Positions 1-5,120 of a DNA stretch of 5,120 nucleotides are shown here, one piece after another (the stretch's first letter is position 1; each line of letters starts with the position of its first letter). A program made the translations under genes and the position numbers. The stretch comes from an uncultured Mesorhizobium sp. (GTDB lineage Bacteria; Pseudomonadota; Alphaproteobacteria; Rhizobiales; Rhizobiaceae). The stretch covers positions 1 to 5,120 of the forward strand of contig CATMOC010000324.1 of assembly GCA_950071955.1 (NCBI GenBank), read 5' to 3'. Under the pieces are notes generated by a model. That model did not search any database. It saw nothing but the letters and a program-made list of their open reading frames with translations, and was not told where the DNA came from.

Positions 1-357
1 GGCATCGACGCGACGGCCGTCATCCTCCTCTTGTGTGCGATCTACATCGTCATGGGCTGTTTCCTCGAGGGGGTGGCCATGATCCTGATCACCGTGCCGA
101 TCACGCTGCCGCTGATCCTGTCGTTCGGCTTCGACCCGGTGTGGTTCGGCGTGATGCTGGTGATCCTCATCGAGATCGGACTGATCACGCCGCCCATGGG
201 CATGAACCTGTTCGTCATCCGCGCCGTGAGCCCAGGCATCACGATCGCCCAGATGTATCGCGGCGCGTTTCCCTTCCTCGCCGCGCCGCTCGTGCTGATC
301 GCCATGCTGATCATGTGGCCGCAACTGGCGCTGTGGCTGCCATCGCAACTTCGCTGA
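1..357 (+). CDS. TRAP transporter large permease, DctM family (C-terminal part)
   Basis: This is the 3' end of a gene that begins before the window; 118 codons remain, ending in TGA at 355-357. The DctM subunit is the large inner-membrane channel of tripartite ATP-independent periplasmic transporters, which use an ion gradient to import organic acids delivered by a periplasmic binding protein. The fragment is almost entirely hydrophobic, with about three to four membrane segments. It carries the family's C-terminal signature LITPPMGMNL (fragment residues 61-70), followed by a GAFPF turn and a last helix ending in LWLPSQLR. Family members are usually about 425 residues, so roughly the last quarter is present. 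The start is outside the window, and internal ATG or TTG codons are not proposed as starts. The dioxygenase gene 13 bases downstream suggests an aromatic or related acid as substrate, which is inference only. Family assignment is secure; substrate is unknown. Confidence 0.93.
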   Translation, partial: GIDATAVILLLCAIYIVMGCFLEGVAMILITVPITLPLILSFGFDPVWFGVMLVILIEIGLITPPMGMNLFVIRAVSPGITIAQMYRGAFPFLAAPLVLIAMLIMWPQLALWLPSQLR

Positions 358-360
358 AAT

Positions 361-364
361 GGAG
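361..364 (+). promoter_or_regulatory. Ribosome binding site that decides the dioxygenase start
   Basis: GGAG lies six bases before the ATG at 371. An in-frame ATG at 359 sits immediately before it, but has no purine-rich motif upstream, where the sequence is the end of the permease gene. The GGAG therefore favours 371 as the true start and 359 as a chance codon. Confidence 0.65.
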
Positions 365-370
365 ACAAGC

Positions 371-1252
371 ATGCCCAAAGTATTCCAGCTCGGATTCGTC
401 GCCCTCGGCGTCAGCGATTTTGAAAGGACTCGAGACTACTACGTCGACACGTTCGGGACCACCGAGGTCGACCGGGAGAAGGACGGCACGGTCTATCTTT
501 CCGTCGGCTATCACCACCACGACATGGTGCTAAGACCGGCCGACGACAAATCGCTGCTGCACCTTGGCTACCAGCTCAGTCCCGGCACCGGGCTGGACGA
601 CTTTGCCAGGGACGTGGAGGCCTTCGGGCTCAAGGCGCGGAAGAAGAGCGATTCGCAGCCCGGCATTGCCGAGCTTGTGGAAGTGGAAGGCCCGGCGGGC
701 AACGTCTTCCAGTTCTACGAGGCGATGGAGGCGCCTGCCCCCGGCTTCAAGTCCGGAACCGTGGCGCCGCTCGGCCTCGGCCATGTGGCCGTGATCTCGC
801 CGGAAGCTGAAAAGCTCATTGCCTTCTATCGGGATTTCCTGGGCTTCTGGGAGACCGACTGGATCGGCGATCTCGCCAACTTCCTAACCTGCAGCCACGA
901 GCACCACGCCGTCAACATCGTCAACGCGCCGATTTCGAAGGTCCACCACATCGCCTTCCAGCTGCAGGACAACAGCCACCAGTTTCGTGCCGCGGACCGG
1001 CTGATCGCCGGCGGCGTGCCGACCAAGTGGGGCCCCTCGCGCCACACCGCCGGCCACAACGTCGCCGCCTACCACTACGACCCGGACAGGACGCTGATCG
1101 AGCTTTACACGGACATGGACGTCTTCGTGCCGGAACTCGGCATGTGCCAGCCGCGCCCGTGGCACGAGCATTTCCCGATGAAACCGAAGCGCTGGGACCC
1201 GCAGTTCAGCGCCTGGGAAGTGGAGTTCGGCTTCGACCTGGCGCAGGGCTGA
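371..1252 (+). CDS. Two-domain VOC-family extradiol ring-cleavage dioxygenase
   Basis: Predicted 293-residue cytoplasmic enzyme of the vicinal oxygen chelate superfamily, resembling type I extradiol dioxygenases (BphC / catechol 2,3-dioxygenase). These open catechol-type rings next to the two hydroxyls using Fe(II) or Mn(II) and oxygen. An N-terminal VOC module (about 4-118) lacks metal ligands, and a C-terminal module (about 130-250) is catalytic, as in the family. Putative ligands are H138 (GHVAV), H193 (HHIAF) and E244 (LIELY). Putative active-site residues are H178, H225 (SRHTAGHN) and Y234, whose spacing to the ligands resembles BphC. Length is typical for the family. The start at 371 is chosen because GGAG lies at 361-364; starting at 359 would add four residues (METS). 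The gene follows the TRAP permease by 13 bases, so the two are probably cotranscribed. The substrate is not determinable: catechol, a biphenyl-diol or an aromatic acid diol are all possible. Confidence 0.88.
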   Translation: MPKVFQLGFVALGVSDFERTRDYYVDTFGTTEVDREKDGTVYLSVGYHHHDMVLRPADDKSLLHLGYQLSPGTGLDDFARDVEAFGLKARKKSDSQPGIAELVEVEGPAGNVFQFYEAMEAPAPGFKSGTVAPLGLGHVAVISPEAEKLIAFYRDFLGFWETDWIGDLANFLTCSHEHHAVNIVNAPISKVHHIAFQLQDNSHQFRAADRLIAGGVPTKWGPSRHTAGHNVAAYHYDPDRTLIELYTDMDVFVPELGMCQPRPWHEHFPMKPKRWDPQFSAWEVEFGFDLAQG

Positions 1253-1280
1253 ACGGCCCCCTCCCCGGCCGCGTGGGCAA

Positions 1281-2114
1281 TCAGCCGAGTTCGAGCGTGG
1301 TGACGGCGAAGATGCGGGACATCGCCATGTCCGGCGCGGGGCCGCGATACATGCGTGTCGTCTCGAACCCCCTGCTCATGCCGGCGTGCAGGAGCGTTTC
1401 CGCGAAGGCGGGGTTGCCGTCCGGCACGTCCAGATGGAGGTCGCCGTCGCAGCCGCGCGCGAGCGCCGACAGCAGCCGGGTCGCCGTTTCGAAATCTTCC
1501 GCGAAGAGCGGACCGATCTTGAAGCCTTCGCGGCAGGGGCGACGCACCGCGTATCCCTTCACTGCACCGTCCCGCACGCTCGCCAACGCAGAGTGGCCGT
1601 CGCCGGTCCATTGCCGGAGGAAGGATGGCCGGGGTGCAGGGAAACATATCCGGTCGAAGGCGGCGATTAGCGCGGAATCCTGCGGCTTGACCGGGCGGAT
1701 TTCCGCATCGAAACCGGCTGTCTCGATGCGTCCGCTGTAGCGGAAGGTGCGGTAGGCCGGGACGAAACCCATGCGGCCGTAGTTCGCCTTCTGGGCGGGA
1801 ACGGCGTCGAGCCCGATCGTGCAGCCGGAGAGCCGTTCCATGCCGGCGTCCCACACCGCCTTGCCGTGGCCCTTGCCGCGCAGTTCGGCGCGGCAGATGT
1901 AGAGCCCGATGAAGCCGAAATCCGGGCCGTAGCGGACAGCCGAAATGCCGGCCGCCAGGTCGCCGTCGACGAATGCGCCGAGGAAGCCTTCGGGATCGGC
2001 GGCGTGGAATGCTTCGGCGTCGTGGAGCCCCGGGTTCCAGCCCTCGAGCGCTGCCCATTCGACGAGCGTGTCGAGTTCCGCGCGGGTGAGCACGCGGATC
2101 GTGCGGCCGCTCAT
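1281..2114 (-). CDS. GNAT family N-acetyltransferase with C-terminal second domain
   Basis: Predicted 277-residue cytoplasmic acetyltransferase. The N-terminal GNAT fold (about 1-130) shows the acetyl-CoA pyrophosphate-binding motif A, RGKGHGK (residues 79-85), after a beta-strand GFIGLYI. It also has the family's later NYGRMGF element (111-117). The remainder (about 135-277) fits the extra domain found in YitH-like GNAT proteins (Pfam Acetyltransf_18), assigned here from recall of the family layout and not from a search. Start ATG at 2112-2114 overlaps the stop of the upstream racemase gene by four bases (ATGA), with a modest GGAAG four bases before it, so translation is probably coupled. 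It is the last gene of the minus-strand operon and converges on the dioxygenase with 28 bases between stops. Acceptor substrate unknown; an amine or amino acid handled by the neighbouring importer and racemase is a guess. Confidence 0.85.
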   Translation of the reverse strand: MSGRTIRVLTRAELDTLVEWAALEGWNPGLHDAEAFHAADPEGFLGAFVDGDLAAGISAVRYGPDFGFIGLYICRAELRGKGHGKAVWDAGMERLSGCTIGLDAVPAQKANYGRMGFVPAYRTFRYSGRIETAGFDAEIRPVKPQDSALIAAFDRICFPAPRPSFLRQWTGDGHSALASVRDGAVKGYAVRRPCREGFKIGPLFAEDFETATRLLSALARGCDGDLHLDVPDGNPAFAETLLHAGMSRGFETTRMYRGPAPDMAMSRIFAVTTLELG

Positions 2115-2857
2115 ACCGCTTCCGCCGCCAGCGTCGAGAACGACGCCATGGTTCCCGAAAAGCGCTTCGGCGCCGGCGCGGCATAGGCGCCGCGCTTGGA
2201 GGTGGTAAGCCCGAGCGCCACCAGCGCTTCGGCCTGCTTGACGGCCGCCCCCACCCCGTCGATCACCGGCACGCCGAACTCGCCCTGCAGCCGGTGCGCC
2301 AAGTCCGCCATGCCGGCGCAGCCGAGCACGATGGCTTCGGCGTGGTCGTGGTCGAGCGCATAGCGGATCTCGTCGCGCAGGCGGCCGCTGGCGCCCGACA
2401 GCGGGTCCTCCAGCGAGAGCACCGGAATGCCCGCCACCCTGACCCGCACGCGACCGCCCATGCCGTAGCGGATGGCGAGTTCCTCGATCGGGATGCGCGC
2501 GCGCTCATCGGTGGTGACGATCGCGATGCGCTTGGCGATGCACGCGGCGAGGCTCAAAGCGGATTCGCAGATGCCGAGCACGGGGATGGATGCCATGGCG
2601 CGCGCGGCGTCGAGGCCGGTGTCGTCGAAGCAGGCGATCACGGCCGCGTCGCAGCCCGCGCGCTCGCCTTCCCGGATGAGATCGAGCAGGCCCGGCACCG
2701 ACAGCGCCTCGTCGAAATATCCCTCGATGGATGCGGGACCGGTGCGGGACGTGACCGCCTCGATGGTTGTCAGCGGCCCCGCCGCCGCGCGCGCGGCCGC
2801 GGCGATGGTCTGCGTCATCGACGCGGTCGTGTTCGGGTTGACGACGAGAATGCGCAT
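2111..2857 (-). CDS. Asp/Glu/hydantoin racemase family protein
   Basis: Predicted 248-residue cytoplasmic enzyme of the cofactor-independent Asp/Glu racemase superfamily, closest in layout to hydantoin racemase (HyuE/HyuA) and allantoin racemase (HpxA). These use two cysteines as a two-base pair to invert a carbon centre. The N-terminus MRILVVNPNT matches the family's opening strand. The catalytic cysteines are visible as C76 in AVIACFDD and C180 in VLGCAGM, nearly the positions known in hydantoin racemases (76 and about 181). Other family elements are PVLGICESAL (92-101) and PVIDGVGAAV near 197-206. Length is normal. The ATG at 2855-2857 lies 12 bases after the PotC-type permease stop with no strong ribosome site, so coupled re-initiation is plausible. 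No hydantoinase or carbamoylase is in the window, so hydantoin use is unproven; the substrate may be allantoin, a 5-substituted hydantoin or another compound such as a maleate-like acid. Confidence 0.88.
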   Translation of the reverse strand: MRILVVNPNTTASMTQTIAAAARAAAGPLTTIEAVTSRTGPASIEGYFDEALSVPGLLDLIREGERAGCDAAVIACFDDTGLDAARAMASIPVLGICESALSLAACIAKRIAIVTTDERARIPIEELAIRYGMGGRVRVRVAGIPVLSLEDPLSGASGRLRDEIRYALDHDHAEAIVLGCAGMADLAHRLQGEFGVPVIDGVGAAVKQAEALVALGLTTSKRGAYAAPAPKRFSGTMASFSTLAAEAV

Positions 2858-2869
2858 GATGCGGGAAGC

Positions 2870-3688
2870 CTATCCCCGCGCCCGCTTGCGGCCAAGCCAC
2901 AGGATGATGCCGAGCGTCGCGGCAATGACGAGGAAGGAAAAGGCCGTCGTGACCGTGCCGAGCGCATAGAGCACAGGCGTCGTGACGTTGGTGGTCATTC
3001 CGTAGATTTCCAGCGGCAGCGTGTTGTAGGTGCCCGAGGTCATGAGGGAGCGGGCGAACTCGTCGTAGGAGAGAGTGAAGCCGAAAAGTCCGACGCCCAC
3101 GAGGCTCGGCGCGATCATCGGCAGGAGCACGTGCAGGAACGTCTGCCACGACGAGGCGCCGAGATCGCGCGCCGCTTCCTCGTAGGACGGCGAGAAGCGG
3201 TTGAAGACCGCGAACATGATCAGCACCCCGAATGGCAGCGTCCATGTGAGATGGGCGCCGAAGGCGGAACTGTACCATGCCGGCGGTATCCCGATCTGCT
3301 GGAACATCACGCCTATGCCGAGCGAGACGATGATGGAGGGCACCACCAGGCTCGCCACCGCCAGGTAGAAGAGCGGCGTGGCGCCGACGAACTTGCGCCG
3401 GAACGCGAGACCGGCCAGCAGCGACACGACCACGGTCACCAGCATGACGCCGATGCCGAGCATCAGCGAGCGGCGGAAGCTGCCGCCGAAATCGCCCACC
3501 GCCTGCTGCTGGGTCAGATCGTAGAACCAGTGCAGCGAGACGCCGTTGAGCGGAAACGTCAGGCCGCCGCTTGGCCCCTGAAATGACAGGATGAGGATCG
3601 CCGAGAGAGGACCGTAGAGGAAGAGGACGAACAGGACGAAAAAGACCGTGAGGATCCAGAACTCCAGGCCGCGCCTTTCGTGAGACAT
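2870..3688 (-). CDS. ABC transporter permease, PotC-like (spermidine/putrescine family)
   Basis: Predicted 272-residue inner-membrane subunit of a binding-protein-dependent importer. About six membrane helices are visible (roughly residues 10-34, 74-97, 105-128, 145-162, 188-208 and 238-262). The cytoplasmic EAA loop that docks the ATPase begins at E171 (EAARDLGASS) and ends in the usual LLP at 188-190. The following FTLSYDEFARSLMTSG stretch is typical of PotC-type permeases. The stop is TAG at 2870-2872. Start ATG at 3686-3688 is one base from the stop of the PotB-type gene and has a strong GGAAGGAG ribosome site inside that gene's end. With the PotB-like partner it would form the heterodimeric channel. 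Substrates in this family include polyamines, amino acids, opines and other small organic cations or acids, so polyamine specificity is not implied. Confidence 0.93.
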   Translation of the reverse strand: MSHERRGLEFWILTVFFVLFVLFLYGPLSAILILSFQGPSGGLTFPLNGVSLHWFYDLTQQQAVGDFGGSFRRSLMLGIGVMLVTVVVSLLAGLAFRRKFVGATPLFYLAVASLVVPSIIVSLGIGVMFQQIGIPPAWYSSAFGAHLTWTLPFGVLIMFAVFNRFSPSYEEAARDLGASSWQTFLHVLLPMIAPSLVGVGLFGFTLSYDEFARSLMTSGTYNTLPLEIYGMTTNVTTPVLYALGTVTTAFSFLVIAATLGIILWLGRKRARG

Positions 3689-3689
3689 C

Positions 3690-4598
3690 TCAAAGCTCCT
3701 TCCGGATGTCGACGATCCGCAGGATGCCGGCGACCATGACGAGCACCAGCGCGAGCAGGATGACGGCGTTGGCAGCGGCGGCCGGATATTGCAGCAGCGA
3801 CATCTGGTTGCGCATCATCAGGGCGACCGAGGCGCTCTGGCCGCCCGACATCACCTGCACGGTAATGAAGTCGGCCATCACGAGCGTCACCACGAAGATG
3901 GTGCCGATCGCGATGCCGGGCTTGGCGAGCGGCAGGATGACGTTGGTGAGGGTTTGGAAGCTGGTGGCGCCGGCGTCGCGCGCCGCCTCGATCAGGGAGT
4001 GGTCGATGCGCATCAGCGTGTTGAAGATCGGCGTGACCATGAAGAGCGTGTAGAGGTGCGTCATGGCGAGCACGACCGCGAAGTCGGAATAGAGCAGCCA
4101 TTCGATCGGCGCCGGGATGAGGCCCATGTCGATCAGGGTCGAGTTGACCAGCCCGTTCCGTCCCAGCACCGGGATCCACGAGATCATGCGGATTATGTTC
4201 GACGTGAGGAAGGGCACCGTGCAGACCAGGAACAGGACCATCTGCATGGTGGTGGTGCGGATGTGGAAGGCGAGGAAATAGGCGACCCAGAAGCCGAGGA
4301 AGAGCGTGACGGCCCACACGATGGCGGCGAACTTCAGCGTGTTCAAATAGGTCTTCCACGTGACCCACGAACCCAGCGTGTCCTGGTAGTTCATCAGGAT
4401 GAAATCGGGATAGAGCCGGGCGAAGTCGTAGTCCCAGAAGCTGACGGTGGCGATGACGATCAGCGGCGCGAGCAGGAAGGCGCCCAGAATGAGCGCCAGC
4501 GGCGCGGCCTGCAGGTAGGCGGCGAGCGACGCGATGCCGGCGCGGCGCGTCCTCGGCCGGCGCGCGGCGGCTGCCTGTTCGACGGCGATCGTCATCAT
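3690..4598 (-). CDS. ABC transporter permease, PotB-like (spermidine/putrescine family)
   Basis: Predicted 302-residue inner-membrane permease, partner of the PotC-like protein. A positively charged cytoplasmic N-terminus (RRPRTRR, 13-19) precedes the first helix (about 31-54). Further helices lie near 86-111, 119-138, 172-191, 227-250 and 273-295. The EAA motif for ATPase contact begins at E204 (EAARDAGATS) and ends with ILP at 221-223. DFITVQVMSGG follows, as is usual in PotB-like proteins. Two adjacent ATG codons (4596-4598 and 4593-4595) are possible starts. A GGGGG run ends two bases before the first, so the second is better spaced; the choice changes one residue. The gene is separated from the upstream binding-protein gene by 64 bases that contain a strong hairpin, and is followed after one base by the PotC-like gene. 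Confidence 0.93.
   Translation of the reverse strand: MMTIAVEQAAAARRPRTRRAGIASLAAYLQAAPLALILGAFLLAPLIVIATVSFWDYDFARLYPDFILMNYQDTLGSWVTWKTYLNTLKFAAIVWAVTLFLGFWVAYFLAFHIRTTTMQMVLFLVCTVPFLTSNIIRMISWIPVLGRNGLVNSTLIDMGLIPAPIEWLLYSDFAVVLAMTHLYTLFMVTPIFNTLMRIDHSLIEAARDAGATSFQTLTNVILPLAKPGIAIGTIFVVTLVMADFITVQVMSGGQSASVALMMRNQMSLLQYPAAAANAVILLALVLVMVAGILRIVDIRKEL
3696..3703 (-). promoter_or_regulatory. Strong ribosome binding site of the PotC-like gene
   Basis: On the minus strand this reads GGAAGGAG, seven bases before the ATG at 3686-3688. It lies within the last codons of the PotB-like gene, so ribosomes finishing that gene are well placed to start the next. This is the best Shine-Dalgarno match I saw in the window. 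Confidence 0.75.
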
Positions 4599-4628
4599 TG
4601 CCCCCAGAGGTTCGAAGACTGGCCGGAA

Positions 4629-4654
4629 GGGTCTTCCCGCGGGCGGGAAGACCC
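4629..4654 (-). promoter_or_regulatory. Intergenic perfect hairpin between binding-protein and permease genes
   Basis: The 12-base arm GGGTCTTCCCGC (4629-4640) is exactly complementary to 4643-4654, with two bases between. In practice this gives about an 11-bp GC-rich stem with a four-base loop. On the minus strand it begins 8 bases after the binding-protein stop (4663-4665) and ends 30 bases before the first PotB ATG. No run of T follows it on the minus strand (only two), so it is not a clear intrinsic terminator. Its position matches that of hairpins known after binding-protein genes such as malE, which protect the upstream mRNA or reduce read-through so that more binding protein than permease is made. 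That role is inferred here from position and structure. Confidence 0.7.
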
Positions 4655-4662
4655 CGTTCTCA

Positions 4663-4788
4663 TCAGGAGGCGATGAACTCGTTCCAGCGGCGGACCATGT
4701 AGCGATCCTCGTCCATGACCGAGTTCCAGCAGGCGACCGCGCCCATGCGCTCCTCGAAGGAACCGCCGTCGCGCAGATCGCCCGCGCG
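4663..4788 (-). CDS. ABC transporter periplasmic solute-binding protein (C-terminal end only)
   Basis: Only the last 41 codons are recognisable, ending in TGA at 4665-4663. The residues GGSFEERMGAVACWNSVM and the terminal RRWNEFIAS are typical of the C-terminus of PotD-like extracellular solute-binding proteins that accompany PotB/PotC-type permeases. Such proteins normally have about 340-400 residues and begin with a signal peptide. Here nearly all of that is missing, because upstream of about 4788 the reading frame turns into the antisense of a different gene. An ATG further upstream on this strand (4858-4860) keeps the frame open, but what it would encode does not look like a binding protein. 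This would be the first visible gene of the minus-strand transport operon and would supply substrate to the two permeases. Identity rests on a short stretch, and the exact break point is uncertain by several codons. Confidence 0.72.
   Translation of the reverse strand, partial: RAGDLRDGGSFEERMGAVACWNSVMDEDRYMVRRWNEFIAS
4774..4788. other. Seam between two unrelated, opposed gene fragments
   Basis: These 15 bases read sensibly in both genes. On the minus strand they encode RAGDL of the binding-protein tail, and on the plus strand QIARA at the start of the TetR-type domain. To the left only the binding-protein frame makes protein sense; to the right only the TetR frame does. A short stretch fitting both sides is what a join at microhomology would leave, whether made by assembly, library ligation or recombination. 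No inverted repeats, target duplication or recombinase gene is visible here. The position is approximate, within about 10-20 bases. Confidence 0.55.
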
Positions 4789-5120
4789 TACCGCGACAGC
4801 TACGCCCGCTATCCCCGACTGATCCCGCTGCTGACCGCGTACCCGGTTTCCAGCACGCACGCCGTCTCCATGTACAACGCGCTGGCGGCCGCCCTGAGCG
4901 GGGCCGGATTCGGCGCCGCCGACACACTGCGGGTCATCACCCTGATCGACAGCTTTGTGTTGGGCTCGGCCCTGGACGCCGCCGCGCCCGCCGCCCCCTG
5001 GGGCAGCAGCGAGGACGTGGGCCCGCAGCTTGCCGCCGCCCTGGCCGCCGCCGCGCAGGACCGCGCCGTGGACGCCTTCGAGTTCGGCCTTGCGGTGCTG
5101 TTGCGCGGCCTGGCCCCCTG
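4774..5120 (+). CDS. TetR-family regulator, C-terminal ligand-binding domain fragment
   Basis: This frame is open to the window edge and gives about 115 residues without a stop. AYRDSYARYPRLIPLLTAYP, then a helix around SMYNALAAALSGAGF, then ITLIDSFVLGSALDAAAP, and finally DAFEFGLAVLLRGLAP match the helical order of the TetR C-terminal domain common in actinobacterial TetR/AcrR repressors. The N-terminal helix-turn-helix is absent: the frame continues open to the left but there overlaps the antisense of the binding-protein gene, with no plausible start. The window ends in TG of an incomplete codon, and the protein is near its natural end. Codons almost always end in G or C, with a bias to GCC and CTG and occasional CTT/TTG, consistent with an Arthrobacter-like source (inference). 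As it stands it could not bind DNA. Ligand and target genes are unknown. Confidence 0.68.

Noticed and set aside
359..361. ATG at 359 as the dioxygenase start
   Set aside because: No ribosome site precedes it, and the GGAG just after it is well placed for the ATG at 371.
1253..1280. Possible bidirectional terminator between the convergent dioxygenase and GNAT genes
   Set aside because: Only a five-base stem (1254-1258 with 1267-1271) around an eight-base loop and no T-run on either strand, so it is too weak to call, although some termination signal would be expected here.
1105..2184. A 359-codon minus-strand open frame over the GNAT gene
   Set aside because: Arginine-rich low-complexity translation in a shifted frame, running through the convergent stop codons and into the dioxygenase. 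The GNAT frame with RGKGHGK is the real one.
2294..3586. A 430-codon plus-strand open frame opposite the racemase and PotC-like genes
   Set aside because: Its translation is rich in R, H, E, D and A without any domain or hydrophobic pattern, typical of the antisense of GC-rich coding DNA. The minus-strand genes beneath it have clear family signatures.
3559..4676. Long frames opposite or shifted within the PotB-like gene (3559-4368 minus, 3789-4676 plus)
   Set aside because: Compositions dominated by R, H, D and G with no recognisable motif, while the PotB frame shows membrane helices and the EAA loop.
4595..4927. Minus-strand 110-codon frame crossing the seam
   Set aside because: Basic, low-complexity translation, out of frame with the binding-protein tail and opposite the TetR frame. 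It exists only because of GC richness.
4774..5120. A mobile-element boundary or integration site at the TetR fragment
   Set aside because: No transposase, integrase, terminal inverted repeat, direct repeat or tRNA is visible near the seam, so a chimeric join explains it more simply.

Overview
The window is high-GC, tightly packed bacterial DNA. Its gene content is a TRAP transporter, a PotB/PotC-type ABC importer, a hydantoin-racemase-like enzyme and a ring-cleavage dioxygenase. This suits a metabolically versatile soil or rhizosphere alphaproteobacterium of the Hyphomicrobiales (Mesorhizobium/Phyllobacteriaceae-like). That placement is an inference from gene style and protein wording, not a measured result.

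Left block, plus strand (1-1252): the last 118 codons of a TRAP transporter large permease (DctM family) are followed 13 bases later by a complete two-domain extradiol (VOC) dioxygenase with all its metal and catalytic residues. The pair looks like the tail of an operon that imports an organic acid and opens an aromatic ring.

Middle and right block, minus strand (4788 down to 1281): a second operon converges on the first with only 28 bases between the stop codons. In transcription order it holds the C-terminal end of a periplasmic solute-binding protein, an intergenic hairpin, a PotB-type permease, a PotC-type permease, an Asp/Glu/hydantoin racemase-family enzyme and a GNAT acetyltransferase. 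Spacings are 1 base (PotB to PotC), 12 bases (PotC to racemase) and a 4-base overlap (racemase to GNAT), so the genes are probably cotranscribed. No ATPase subunit is in the window. The likely theme is import of a small nitrogenous compound followed by epimerisation and possibly acetylation; the substrate cannot be read from the sequence.

Right edge (about 4774-5120): the solute-binding protein gene stops making sense about 41 residues from its C-terminus. From there the plus strand reads as the ligand-binding domain of a TetR-family regulator of actinobacterial character, with no DNA-binding domain. Two truncated, opposed genes meet at a short stretch that fits both. There is no transposase, integrase or tRNA. 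The simplest reading is a chimeric join (assembly or library artefact) between DNA of two organisms, with a real rearrangement as the less likely alternative. I found no RNA gene, CRISPR array, insertion sequence or convincing undescribed system. The most noteworthy features are this seam and the perfect intergenic hairpin at 4629-4654.
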